A program made the translations under genes and the position numbers. DNA of 64,000 bases from Psychrobacillus glaciei. Lineage in GTDB: Bacteria; Bacillota; Bacilli; Bacillales_A; Planococcaceae. A model generated the notes under the pieces. The model worked only from the letters and a program-made list of their open reading frames with translations. It ran no database searches and was not told where the DNA came from. This document shows, piece after piece, positions 45,594 to 54,477 of the stretch (positions are counted from its first letter, which is position 1; every line of letters begins with the position of its first letter). The stretch is from assembly GCF_008973485.1 (NCBI RefSeq), contig NZ_CP031223.1:1178001-1242000 (forward strand). Direction: 5' to 3'.

Positions 45594-46645
45594 CAGGTCT
45601 GTTGATTAGCCAAAAATGACCAGTAAATTACCGCTTAACTTTATCTATGCAGCATCTATATAAACTAGCATCGCCCTATTAAAGTGGGCAAAGACCGCAT
45701 TGTTTATATAGTGCACACTAGTAGGTTACCGCTTTGATTTCCGTCGGCATGGCTACAGCCGATTCCCTCGCTTGCGCTCAGTCCAGGGTCTTCAGCTCAT
45801 GCTCCTGCCGCTTCGCTTTCGTTGCAAAATTTATTTGCTATTCCGGCAGGAGTCGCCGCTTTACGCTACAATCAACGTGAGTTGACGGCTATTTAGTGAG
45901 TGCTATCACGTAAATTATGAGCAATCAGGATTCTTTACCACAGGATAGGTGCTTTCGCTCATAAGATGCATGCTTATTTTTTGCTAATTGCAAGATAGCT
46001 TCCGTTTTGCAGAAATATATGGATATTGTACCTTAATAGGAGTCATCCCATGCCAAATTAAACCTATGAATAAAGACGTTTGACTTATAACAAAGCTTTA
46101 ACTTGGCATGAGATTATTAGTATTGGGTACAAGCAATCAATATATTGCGCAATTGTCCAAGATTGTTGCTAGTACCACGTCCTATATTGCGCATATGCAT
46201 CTTTATGTTGCGAAAAAAACATCCCATGTTGCTCATAATTTATCGGACAATTGTATCTGGTGTTATTGAATAGTTAGCAAGACCCTATGGGATTATATCG
46301 AAAGGGCAGCCTAAGCGCGCCGCGTCCCGCGGCAAAATCGACTCCAGCCGGATGAGTGAGACAGACGAGCAATCGCAGGCGAACGCGTAGCGTCGGCGAT
46401 GGCTCACCGCTCACCCGGCGGAAAGCGTCCGACCTGTAACGAAAATCCTAGCGGTCACATAATAGAGCCTCTTTAGTGCGTACTATATAAAAAATGCGTT
46501 CTATATTACGCGTAATAAAAAAAGGCTGAGTGCGCAAAATTGTACCTTTGTCCAAACTGAAACGAAAACAAACAAATTTTAACGAAGACTTTAATGCTTT
46601 CCTTACAAGTATTTTGTGCAAGAAAGTGGTTACTCAACAGACGTG
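45594..46645. mobile_element. Non-coding TIR element, copy B (inverted relative to A)
   Basis: 1052 bp. Left end CAGGTCTGTTGATTA; right end reads CACGTCTGTTGAGTA on the other strand. It is flanked by an exact 9 bp direct repeat ATAAATTAC (45585-45593 and 46646-46654). It matches copy A in reverse along nearly its full length, without the nested MITE. Two GC-rich modules face each other (45735-45885 and 46290-46455). No frame of 60 codons. Confidence 0.9.
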
Positions 46646-46672
46646 ATAAATTACATATTCTCCAAAAGAAAA

Positions 46673-46704
46673 TCTAGAATCGTCCTTAAGCAGACGATTC
46701 TAGA
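46673..46704 (-). terminator. Terminator of the pot operon
   Basis: TCTAGAATCGTC and GACGATTCTAGA pair along 12 bases; on the minus strand TTTTCTTTTGG follows. It sits 2 bases past the potD stop. Confidence 0.85.
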
Positions 46705-46706
46705 TA

Positions 46707-47780
46707 TTAGTTTTTCCCCATCTTAAACTTTAAAAATAACTCGTTATATTTACCGAGCATCTTAGGACCAAGATCATTGTATACTTCTAAGTTATCACGC
46801 ATTTCTTCCGTTGGATAAAAACGCTCATTGGAAGTCACTTCTTCATCCAATAGCCCCATTGCAGCTTTATTAGGTGTTGAATAGCCAACATAATCTGCGT
46901 TTTGGGCAGCCACTTCTGCACCAAGCATGAAGTTAATGAATGCATGAGCACCATCTATATTAGCGGCCGTTTTAGGAATAACCATATTATCAAACCATAA
47001 ATTCGATCCTTCCTCTGGTACAGCATAGTCTAACTCATCATTTTCCGACATCATATCAGCAGCTTGACCAGACCAGGTTAGCGCAACCGGGGCTTCCCCA
47101 TTAACCATTAATTGAGTTACTTCATCCCCAATAATTGCCTTTACATTCGGTGTAAGCTTTTTCAACTTAGCAGATGCTTCTTGTAATTCTTTATCATCTG
47201 TTGAGTTTAATGAATAACCTAGGCTATTTAATCCCATACCAATTACTTCTCGGGCACCGTCAACTAGTAAAACCTGCCCTTTTAAGGATGGATCCCACAG
47301 TGCTTCCCAACTGTCGAACGTTTGTCCATCAAGAAGGCTAGGATTATAAACTATACCTACAGTTCCCCAAAAATAGGGAAGGGAATATTCATTTTTGGGA
47401 TCAAAGGATAAATCCAAAAAATATGGATCTATATTTTTTAGGTTTGGGATTTTCGAATGATCAATCGGTAGCAGCAAATGGTTTTTTTTCATTTTTTCAA
47501 TGGCATATTCAGAGGGTACGGCAATATCGTATGAAGTACCTCCTTGTTCTATTTTCGTCATCATCGCTTCATTCGAATCAAACGTTTCGTATACAACACG
47601 GTATCCAGACTCTTCTTCGAATTGTTTAATTAAATCTGGATCAATATATTCTCCCCAATTATAAACTGTAACTGTATCACTACCCGCTTTTCCGGAGCTT
47701 TTGTCCAAATAATCATTTGCAACAAATAGTAAAACACATACAATTATTATAGAAACAATAGCATTTATAATGTCTTTCAT
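46707..47780 (-). CDS. potD: Spermidine/putrescine-binding protein
   Basis: 357 residues. One N-terminal hydrophobic helix (about 6-23) without a clear lipobox cysteine, so it may stay membrane-anchored by this helix. The mature part begins TVTVYNWGEYIDPDLIKQFEE, the hallmark of PotD/PotF, with YDIAVPSEYAIEKM and LTWSGQAADM further on. The start overlaps the potC stop by 4 bases (ATGA). It delivers polyamine to PotABC; whether spermidine or putrescine is preferred cannot be told. Confidence 0.94.
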   Translation of the reverse strand: MKDIINAIVSIIIVCVLLFVANDYLDKSSGKAGSDTVTVYNWGEYIDPDLIKQFEEESGYRVVYETFDSNEAMMTKIEQGGTSYDIAVPSEYAIEKMKKNHLLLPIDHSKIPNLKNIDPYFLDLSFDPKNEYSLPYFWGTVGIVYNPSLLDGQTFDSWEALWDPSLKGQVLLVDGAREVIGMGLNSLGYSLNSTDDKELQEASAKLKKLTPNVKAIIGDEVTQLMVNGEAPVALTWSGQAADMMSENDELDYAVPEEGSNLWFDNMVIPKTAANIDGAHAFINFMLGAEVAAQNADYVGYSTPNKAAMGLLDEEVTSNERFYPTEEMRDNLEVYNDLGPKMLGKYNELFLKFKMGKN

Positions 47781-48580
47781 TTTCGTCCCCCCATTCCTGC
47801 AGGGTTTTTCCCACGCTGGCTAATAAAGTAATAACCCACAACTAGAATAAGTGTCACGAAAAAAATGATCCCAGAAAGTGCATTAATTGTTAATGTAACA
47901 CCTGTACGTGCCATAGAGTAAATTTCCACAGAAAGGGTACTAAATCCATTTCCTGTTACAAAAAAGGTAACGGCGAAATCATCTAATGAGTAAGTAAGTG
48001 CCATGAAAAATCCTGCAAATATACCTGGTTTAATAAAAGGAATAATAACGCGTGTGAAAATATCTCGTCTTGTTGCACCAAGATCCGCAGCAGCATCAAT
48101 TAGAGAACTGTTCATTTCTTGTAACTTTGGTAGAACCATCAGTACAACAATTGGAATACTAAATGCGATATGTGACATCAGTACGGATGCAAATCCCAAT
48201 TTAACACCAACCATCGTAAACAAGATTAAGAAGGAAGCCCCAATGACTACGTCCGGACTAACAATTAATACATTGTTTAGCGATAAAATGGAATTGCGGA
48301 TGGACTTATTTCGCATATAAACGATACCAATGGAACCGAAAACGCCAATTATCGTTGCAAGCAGTGCGGATAACAAAGCGACGATAACCGTATTAATAAG
48401 AATCATGATAAGACGTGTATCCGAAAATACATCCGCATAATGCTCCCATGTAAAAGATTCGAAATTATTCATAGCGTCTCCGCTGTTGAATGAATAAAAT
48501 ATTAAATAGAGAATAGGTGCGTATAACACGATAAAAACGAGGGCTAAGTATAGCTTCGCTGATTTACTTATTTTTTCCAT
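47777..48580 (-). CDS. potC: Polyamine ABC transporter permease
   Basis: 267 residues, six helices, with the BPD-type inner-membrane motif DAAADLGATRRDIFTRVIIP (EAA-like loop). Starts inside the end of potB with a 17-base overlap and overlaps potD by 4 bases. Pairs with PotB as the channel. Confidence 0.93.
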   Translation of the reverse strand: MEKISKSAKLYLALVFIVLYAPILYLIFYSFNSGDAMNNFESFTWEHYADVFSDTRLIMILINTVIVALLSALLATIIGVFGSIGIVYMRNKSIRNSILSLNNVLIVSPDVVIGASFLILFTMVGVKLGFASVLMSHIAFSIPIVVLMVLPKLQEMNSSLIDAAADLGATRRDIFTRVIIPFIKPGIFAGFFMALTYSLDDFAVTFFVTGNGFSTLSVEIYSMARTGVTLTINALSGIIFFVTLILVVGYYFISQRGKNPAGMGGRK

Positions 48581-49388
48581 GAGAAGTAGCCCCCTTATCT
48601 CGTTGACCCGTAATAATCATAATGATAACCATAAAGATGATTAAGAAAACTGCGATAGTTGAACCCATTCCCCAGTTTTGTGTAACTAAAAATTGCTGTT
48701 CAATCGCAGTACCTAATGTAATAACCTTATTCCCAGCAATTAATCGAGTAATCATAAAGAGAGAAAGGGAAGGGATGAAGACCGCTTGTATCCCAGCTTT
48801 TACCCCATTTATTGTTAAAGGGAAAATTACTTTTGTAAACGTTGCCCAACTAGATGCCCCTAAATCTCTACTTGCATCTATGAATGAAGGATTTAATTTA
48901 TCCAGTGCATTAAAAATCGGCAAAATCATAAAAGGTATGAAAATATAAACGGATACAAAAATAAAGCTAAAATCGGTAAATAATATTTGTTTACCTCCAA
49001 TGCCAAACACATTTAAAAATGCATTAATTGGTCCATATAAACCGAAAATCCCGATGAATGCATATGTTTTAAGAAGTAAATTAATCCAAGATGGAATAAT
49101 GATAAGCAATAACCATAATTGTTTATGCTTCGTTTTTGTCAGCCAATATGCAGTTGGATAAGCAATTATTAGAGAAAATAACGTTATTAGAAAAGCATAC
49201 CAGAAAGAACTAATCGTCAATGTTAAATAAACAGATGTAAAGAAGTTTTTATAGTTTTCTATAGTAAAATGACCGTTTATATCGAAGAAAGAGTAATATG
49301 TGACTAAAGCAATAGGTGCTATAACAAATAACGCAATCCATGCATAATAAGGTACAAGATAAAGCGACTTTGTACTTTTAGTTTGCAT
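48564..49388 (-). CDS. potB: Polyamine ABC transporter permease
   Basis: 274 residues, six helices, with the loop [20 protein letters not shown] that contacts the ATPase. The start lies in the last codons of potA (11-base overlap). Order potA-potB-potC-potD on one strand is the usual one. Confidence 0.93.
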   Translation of the reverse strand: MQTKSTKSLYLVPYYAWIALFVIAPIALVTYYSFFDINGHFTIENYKNFFTSVYLTLTISSFWYAFLITLFSLIIAYPTAYWLTKTKHKQLWLLLIIIPSWINLLLKTYAFIGIFGLYGPINAFLNVFGIGGKQILFTDFSFIFVSVYIFIPFMILPIFNALDKLNPSFIDASRDLGASSWATFTKVIFPLTINGVKAGIQAVFIPSLSLFMITRLIAGNKVITLGTAIEQQFLVTQNWGMGSTIAVFLIIFMVIIMIITGQRDKGATSHGKNK

Positions 49389-50484
49389 AAGCGTCTTCTC
49401 CGTATGATTCTAAACGTTTATCAAATTCTTCTTCTGTTTCATTCAATCGCATAACATGAATCGATTCTGGATCGAAATCTAATCCAATGAATTCGCCAAC
49501 ATTTGCTTTTTTAGTAGAATGGACAAGCCATTCATTTCCTTCATCATCATAGGTTGAAAGTTCATAATGTACACCTCTAAATAATTGCGTATCCACTTTT
49601 ACTTTCATCTTTCCATTTTCCACGCTCGTAATTTCTAAATCCTCTGGTCGGATCACAATATCAATATGTTCATTAGGAGTAAGTCCTTTATCCACACATT
49701 CAAACTCTTTTCCGCCAATTTGTACTCGGAAGTCCGCTACCATTGTTCCGGAAACAATATTAGACTCCCCAATAAAATCTGCAACAAATCGGTTAATAGG
49801 CTCATCATAAATATCCATTGGTGTTCCACTTTGTTCAATGTGACCTGCGTTCAATACGAAAATTTCGTCGGACATTGCGAGCGCTTCTTCCTGGTCATGT
49901 GTAACAAATATAAATGTTTTCCCTAAACGTTGCTGCAATTCACGAAGCTCATATTGCATTTCAGAACGAAGCTTTAAATCTAGAGCAGAAAGAGGCTCAT
50001 CTAGTAAAATAATTTCTGGATCGTTTACAATCGCTCGTGCAATTGCAACCCGCTGTCTTTGTCCACCTGACATTTCTGCAATTTCTCTATTTTCATAACC
50101 ACTTAAATTGACGAATTTAAGTGCTTCTAGAACTTTTTGTTCAATTTCTTTTTTTCCTATTTTTTTAATACGAAGTCCAAATGCAACATTTTCAAATACA
50201 TTTAAATGAGGAAATAATGCATAGTCTTGGAAGACAGTGTTTACTTGGCGTTCATTAGCGGGGACGTTATTGATTAACTTTCCATTGAAATAAATGTTTC
50301 CACTTGAAGGTTGCATAAATCCCGCGATTAATCGCAGGATGGTAGTTTTCCCACAACCTGATGGTCCTAATAGCGTGTAAAATTTGCCGCGTTCTAATTC
50401 AAAATTAATACTTTCTAATACCTTTGTATCTGCGTCGTAGGATTTTGAAACATTCTCGAAGCGAATAATAGATGTGTCTAACAT
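49378..50484 (-). CDS. potA: Polyamine ABC transporter ATPase
   Basis: 368 residues. Walker [10 protein letters not shown], signature [14 protein letters not shown], Walker [13 protein letters not shown], and the C-terminal TOBE-type domain of importers (IRPEDLEI). GGAGG lies 8 bases before the ATG. The first gene of the transporter; the cupin regulator is 73 bases upstream. Confidence 0.95.
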   Translation of the reverse strand: MLDTSIIRFENVSKSYDADTKVLESINFELERGKFYTLLGPSGCGKTTILRLIAGFMQPSSGNIYFNGKLINNVPANERQVNTVFQDYALFPHLNVFENVAFGLRIKKIGKKEIEQKVLEALKFVNLSGYENREIAEMSGGQRQRVAIARAIVNDPEIILLDEPLSALDLKLRSEMQYELRELQQRLGKTFIFVTHDQEEALAMSDEIFVLNAGHIEQSGTPMDIYDEPINRFVADFIGESNIVSGTMVADFRVQIGGKEFECVDKGLTPNEHIDIVIRPEDLEITSVENGKMKVKVDTQLFRGVHYELSTYDDEGNEWLVHSTKKANVGEFIGLDFDPESIHVMRLNETEEEFDKRLESYGEDAYAN

Positions 50485-50557
50485 AATAATCCTCCAATTT
50501 TTAATAATAAATTATCGATTTCCCTATTTATGTACGTATATATTCTAGAGCTTTTTC

Positions 50558-51100
50558 TTATAAGTAAGAATTTGTAACTACATAAATAATTTGTGTTTCC
50601 TCATGGGATGCGTTTTCTAATAAATGTTCATCATAAGCTTCAAAATAAATAGCTTCCCCTTTTGTAGCTGTGTAATACTGCTTTCCAAGTGTAAGTTTGA
50701 TGTCTCCCTGTAGCACATAAATAAATGTCTCAGAAAGCGAAGGTTCAAATTGTTTAAACTGACCATTTTTACCTAAAGTAATATGCACTGGTTCCATTTC
50801 ATTTTCATTGGACTCGGAAATAAGCCACTTTAGTTTGTAATTTTTATCATCATCTTCAAAAGTTATTTGCTCTTTTATTGAAAAAACGACTTTAGTACGT
50901 GCATGTTCATCATTAAAAAAATCTTTTGGTTTACAACCTAACACACTTAGTATCGTAAAAAGCGTTTCGATAGAGGGTGAATTAATATCTCTTTCTAGTT
51001 GAGAAATAAAACCTTTACTAAGATCTGTTCTTTCGCCTAGTTCTTCTTGAGTAAGTCCTTTTTCTAGACGTAATCGTTTAATCTTCTTCCCAATTTGCAT
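50558..51100 (-). CDS. HTH-cupin regulator of the pot operon
   Basis: 180 residues: a Cro/CI-type HTH at the N-terminus (LRLEKGLTQEELGERTDLSK, GFISQLERDINSPSIETL) and a cupin domain in the second half (LSETFIYVLQGDIKLTL, EAIYFEAYDEHLLEN). Such proteins, PuuR-like, bind polyamine or a metabolite in the cupin and regulate the next genes. Its position directly before potABCD on the same strand makes it the likely regulator. AAGGAG site before the ATG. The histidines usual in metal-binding cupins are mostly absent. Confidence 0.9.
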   Translation of the reverse strand: MQIGKKIKRLRLEKGLTQEELGERTDLSKGFISQLERDINSPSIETLFTILSVLGCKPKDFFNDEHARTKVVFSIKEQITFEDDDKNYKLKWLISESNENEMEPVHITLGKNGQFKQFEPSLSETFIYVLQGDIKLTLGKQYYTATKGEAIYFEAYDEHLLENASHEETQIIYVVTNSYL

Positions 51101-51146
51101 ATTTTGAAACTCCTTTGGAAGTGAAATAATGTCCTATTTTCAAACA

Positions 51147-51175
51147 AAGTTTATTTTAACACAACTTTAAGTTTA
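51147..51175 (-). promoter_or_regulatory. Direct repeat upstream of the pot regulator
   Basis: Two copies of AAGTTTA (51147-51153 and 51169-51175), 22 bases apart, about two helical turns, in the short AT-rich leader. A possible operator for the HTH-cupin protein; otherwise a chance feature of AT-rich DNA. Confidence 0.35.
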
Positions 51176-51289
51176 CTTTAACAATTTATTTAAATTTATT
51201 CAAAAAAAAGTTGCTTTGTTTGTCAATTTGAGAGTGAAGCTAGAGAATTGGTTCCTATCACTTTACCAAGAGTTTATATTTTTTTATGT

Positions 51290-51955
51290 ATAAAAAAGTC
51301 TATGGATTTTCATGCAAGGAACAGGTTGATTTCCGCTGCAGGCGGACGCTTGCAAGTCGGACAAGCATCAAACCGCTTCATCTGCTCCTGCGGTTACTCG
51401 TCCCAAAAAAGATTTGCTCCTGCGCAAGCTCGTCGCAAAAATTAATTTCGGTACGTTTCGTCCAGTGTCTTGATTTGCTTGCTAATCCCCTAGAAGATGC
51501 CACATTTCGCTCCAATCAACAGTGCAAATAAGAAAGACAATATGCTTTGTAGAAATAATGAACTAGTACTTTCCATTGTTTATTTATAGGGCAAGTGAAA
51601 GCTGTAAAAAATAGATAGAATCCATGAATAAAGAAGTGCTTAGCGGACGAAATTGACTCTTCGTCTGCTTTTAAAAGAGTAGGTAAGGATCTATTCCCTC
51701 ATTAACAAAACTTTATGCACCATGTCATTAAATATTTCAAGAGGGTGGCGGACAAACATCTGCCACAAGATTACCAGTAAAAATGGATCGTGAAGTGACG
51801 CAGTCACTTCACGATCCACAAAAATTCCAACGGTAATAGTGTAGCCAAAATTCTTTTTGCGACGAGTAACCGCAGGAGCAAATGTTTCGTCCAAATCACT
51901 CGGGAAATAGAATAGACAAGATGCATTCTAAGGACGCTTGCGTTTTTCATAGTTA
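51290..51955. repeat. R2 repeat, copy 7
   Basis: Begins GTCTATGGATTTTCATGC, contains a GC-rich module (51330-51510), GGGCAAGTG, the small hairpin TAGCGGACGAA...TTCGTCTGC, GGCGGACAAACATCTGCC, the long hairpin at 51785-51817 and the end AAGGACGCTTGCGTTTTTC. An extra TTTGCGACGAGTAACCGCAGG word near 51860, also found inverted in the module at 51385, shows some shuffling. Small frames inside (51248, 51286, 51691) are not genes. Confidence 0.75.
51785..51817. terminator. R2 long hairpin, copy 7
   Basis: Perfect 15-pair stem GGATCGTGAAGTGAC with GTCACTTCACGATCC, loop GCA. Confidence 0.6.
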
Positions 51956-52055
51956 TCCGTTTCCAAATTCTTTCATTTTCCAATACGTGAGAACAGGCAG
52001 TTTTATATTAAATGCATACAATAGCTGAGGACTATATAAAGAAGGAGTGAATTAA

Positions 52056-52505
52056 ATGAAGTTGAGAGAGGAGTTCCCCGAATTACCACGGCATCTACAA
52101 TGGGTTAATGGTCAAGTAACAAAAGAGCAAATCATAGGTGATGTACCTGTACTTATTCAATTTTGGTCAATAAGCTGTAATCAATGTAAAAGTACAATGG
52201 TACATCTCCACAAATGGAAAAGCTTATACGGTGATAGATTTAAAATAATTAGTATTCATATGCCTAGAACTATAGAAGATGCAAATGATTATCTAATTTA
52301 TCAAACTGCTATGCAAATGAACATGACATATCCTATTTGCCTTGATCATGAACTAATTGTTACGAAAATATTTCAAAATAGAATAGTTCCCGCATATTAC
52401 TTATTTGATAAGAAAGGGTTACTAAGGCATTACCAATCCGGTGAAAGCGGAATGCAAATGCTAGAAAGACGTTTAATACTCCTCATGAATGAACAAAAAA
52501 TGTGA
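52056..52505 (+). CDS. ykuV: Thiol-disulfide oxidoreductase YkuV
   Basis: 149 residues. Thioredoxin fold with the active site in FWSISCNQCKSTM (CxxC, residues about 42-45), followed by VPAYYLFDKKGLLRHYQSGESGMQMLERR, where the cis-proline VPAYY and the SGMQMLERR tail match YkuV of B. subtilis, as does the start MKLRE. Cytoplasmic, no signal peptide. It reduces or exchanges disulfides. AAGGAGTGA before the ATG. Confidence 0.92.
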   Translation: MKLREEFPELPRHLQWVNGQVTKEQIIGDVPVLIQFWSISCNQCKSTMVHLHKWKSLYGDRFKIISIHMPRTIEDANDYLIYQTAMQMNMTYPICLDHELIVTKIFQNRIVPAYYLFDKKGLLRHYQSGESGMQMLERRLILLMNEQKM

Positions 52506-52577
52506 GATACAAAGCCTATCTACTATTCGTTTTCTTATGGTAAACTTAGTTCAATCGAATTGTAGGGAGGCATTGGC

Positions 52578-53237
52578 GTGAAAAAAGAATTTGTTGTCAT
52601 TGGATTAGGTCGATTTGGAGGAAGTATTGTAAGAGAATTAGTGAACCAAGGCGCTGATGTAATGGCAATTGATAAAGTTCCAGAACGCGTAGATGAATTT
52701 AGTTCGATTGCTACGCAGGCTGTTGTAGCGGATACAACAGATGAAGCAACGCTGAAGTCATTGGGTATTCGAAACTTCGAACACGTCATTATTGCTATAG
52801 GTGATGATATTCAATCTAGTATTTTAACGACATTAATGTTAAAAGAAATAGGAGTAAAAAAAATTACTGTAAAAGCTCAGAATGATTACCATGAAAAAGT
52901 ACTTCGTAAGATTGGTGCGGATCAAGTAGTACATCCAGAGAGAGATATGGGAATTCGTATTGCTAATAATATCATTTCTAATAATGTTCTGGATTATTTA
53001 GAGCTTTCGGATGAGCATTCCATAATGGAGATAAGAGTGAATGAAAAACTTGCAGGCTATTCTATCATCGATTTAGATATACGTGCGAGATACGGCATTA
53101 ATATTGTTGCTGTGAAAAGGGGTAATAATATAATTGTATCTCCACAAGCAGATGAGCAACTCCAATTAAATGATGTACTCATAATAATCGGTGCAGATGT
53201 AGATATTAATCGTTTTGAAAAGAAAGTATTATCGTAA
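52578..53237 (+). CDS. ktrC: KtrC-type RCK subunit of potassium uptake
   Basis: 219 residues from GTG (GGGAGGC upstream). RCK N-domain with nucleotide loop VIGLGRFGGSIVREL and the acidic AIDKVPERVDEF, then an RCK-C domain (residues about 140-219). KtrC/KtrA rings bind ATP/ADP and c-di-AMP and gate the KtrB/KtrD pore. Its place before rnjA and rpoY is as for ktrC (ykqB) in B. subtilis. The likely partner is the pore gene at 9193. Confidence 0.93.
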   Translation: MKKEFVVIGLGRFGGSIVRELVNQGADVMAIDKVPERVDEFSSIATQAVVADTTDEATLKSLGIRNFEHVIIAIGDDIQSSILTTLMLKEIGVKKITVKAQNDYHEKVLRKIGADQVVHPERDMGIRIANNIISNNVLDYLELSDEHSIMEIRVNEKLAGYSIIDLDIRARYGINIVAVKRGNNIIVSPQADEQLQLNDVLIIIGADVDINRFEKKVLS

Positions 53238-53295
53238 ATGTCATAGAAAAAGCAACATTCTAAAAGGTGGCGCTAAAACTAGTATGATGTATTAT

Positions 53296-53855
53296 CACAT
53301 GTGTTGATTAACTTAAAATGTCCAATAAATTACTAGTTAATTTTGTGATAAAACACTAGCTACTTGGTATACAGCTGTTTTTGGATTGTTTTGGACTGAA
53401 CGAATACTACACCATTAACTAGATTTCTGGATGCGGAGGGATGCGACTATGTCGCATCCCTCCGCATTTTTCGTCGGTAATCATGAGGTAGTCGCTTGTC
53501 CATCGCTCTCCATATACACAAATAAGCGAAGTGCCAAAGCTTTTGGGAATCAAAGAATAGCTTCCTTTCTATTCATACAATAAGCAGCCAAAGATGCAAT
53601 TTTGGCTGCTCAGCCCTTTTCTAAAGTGAATCCGCCTTTTTGATTTTAAAGCAAGTGTCACATTCTCACACGGCACCTCTATACGAGTCGTATTCTTTTG
53701 CAAAAATAAGCAAGGAACGCATTGTAAAAAAAGTGTAGAGTTTCCGAACTTGCAACCTCCATAGAACGATAGTTATTCTCTCATTTTCTAAAACAGCATT
53801 TTCTCTTGAATATTGTAAGGAAGCGAAGGACAAACATCTGCCACAAGATTAACTA
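53296..53855. mobile_element. TIR element D, truncated
   Basis: Starts CACATGTGTTGATTA and continues ACTTAAAATGTCCAATAAATTAC, close to the left end of copy B, then runs parallel to the reverse of copy G (for example CATTAACTAGATTTCTG, GCAAAAATAAGCAAGGAACG). After about 53830 it joins an R2-like stretch (GACAAACATCTGCCACAAGATTA) and has no second inverted end. It holds a perfect hairpin GATGCGGAGGGATGCGAC/GTCGCATCCCTCCGCATT near 53430-53468. So it is a hybrid or cut copy. Confidence 0.55.
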
Positions 53856-53859
53856 AAAA

Positions 53860-54400
53860 AGGATAGGAATTTTCATGCCAAGAACAGTTAATTTCCGCTG
53901 CAAGCGGACGCTTTCCTGGGGCAAGCATCAAGCCGCTTCCTTCGCTACGTTCAAGGTCTTATTCTCAAGGAGTCGCCGCTTTCCGCTCCAATTAACAGTC
54001 CAATTCAGAAAGAAAATATTCTTCGTAGAAATAATAAACTAGTACCTTCCATTGTTTATAAATAGGGCAAGTGGAACTTAAAAAAATAGAGAGCATCTAC
54101 AGATAAGTAAGCGCTGAGCGGACGAAATTGCATTTTCGTCCGCTTTTAAAAGAATAGGAAGGGACATATTCTCTCATTCTCCAAACCTTATGTACCTTGT
54201 TACTACATATTCCATGAGGGTGAAGGACAAACATCTGCCACAAGATTACCGAAAAAAGAGGATCTGGAAGTGACGCAGTCACTTCCAGATCCTCTTTACT
54301 ATTATTCGTTAATAATGTAGCCAATGTTCCGTCCAAAGTACTTTGGAAATAGTAAAGACAAGATGAACTTAAAGGACGCTTGCATTTTTCTTGCAACAGT
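53860..54400. repeat. R2 repeat, copy 8
   Basis: GGAATTTTCATGCCAAGAACAG, a GC-rich module (53890-53995), GGGCAAGTGGAAC, the small hairpin GAGCGGACGAA...TTCGTCCGC, GAAGGACAAACATCTGCC, the long hairpin at 54258-54294, and the end AAAGGACGCTTGCATTTTTC. With element D it separates ktrC from rnjA. Confidence 0.75.
54258..54294 (-). terminator. R2 long hairpin, copy 8 (probable terminator of rnjA)
   Basis: GAGGATCTGGAAGTGAC with GTCACTTCCAGATCCTC, perfect 17-pair stem, loop GCA; followed on the minus strand by TTTTTTCGG. About 180 bases beyond the rnjA stop. Confidence 0.6.
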
Positions 54401-54477
54401 AATAATGCAGCAGATTTATAGTACAAAGCTCTCAGAAAATGTTGAAGATAAGGTGCTCGTAAGGTTTTAAGCTATTC

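Noticed and set aside
51248-51531. Two overlapping small plus-strand frames
   Set aside because: They lie in the GC-rich module of R2 copy 7 and are not kept open in the other copies.
4080-54400. R2 hairpins as a CRISPR array or as integron attC sites
   Set aside because: Copies are kilobases apart without regular spacers, no cas or integrase gene is present, and no attC-like core sites were seen.
54097-54426. Minus-strand frame resembling another at 51691-51894 (shared VTASL-DP and VILWQMFV words)
   Set aside because: The likeness comes from the repeat itself: both read through the long hairpin and block GGCGGACAAACATCTGCC. Other R2 copies break the frame, and no ribosome site is present. 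It could easily be misannotated as a conserved protein.
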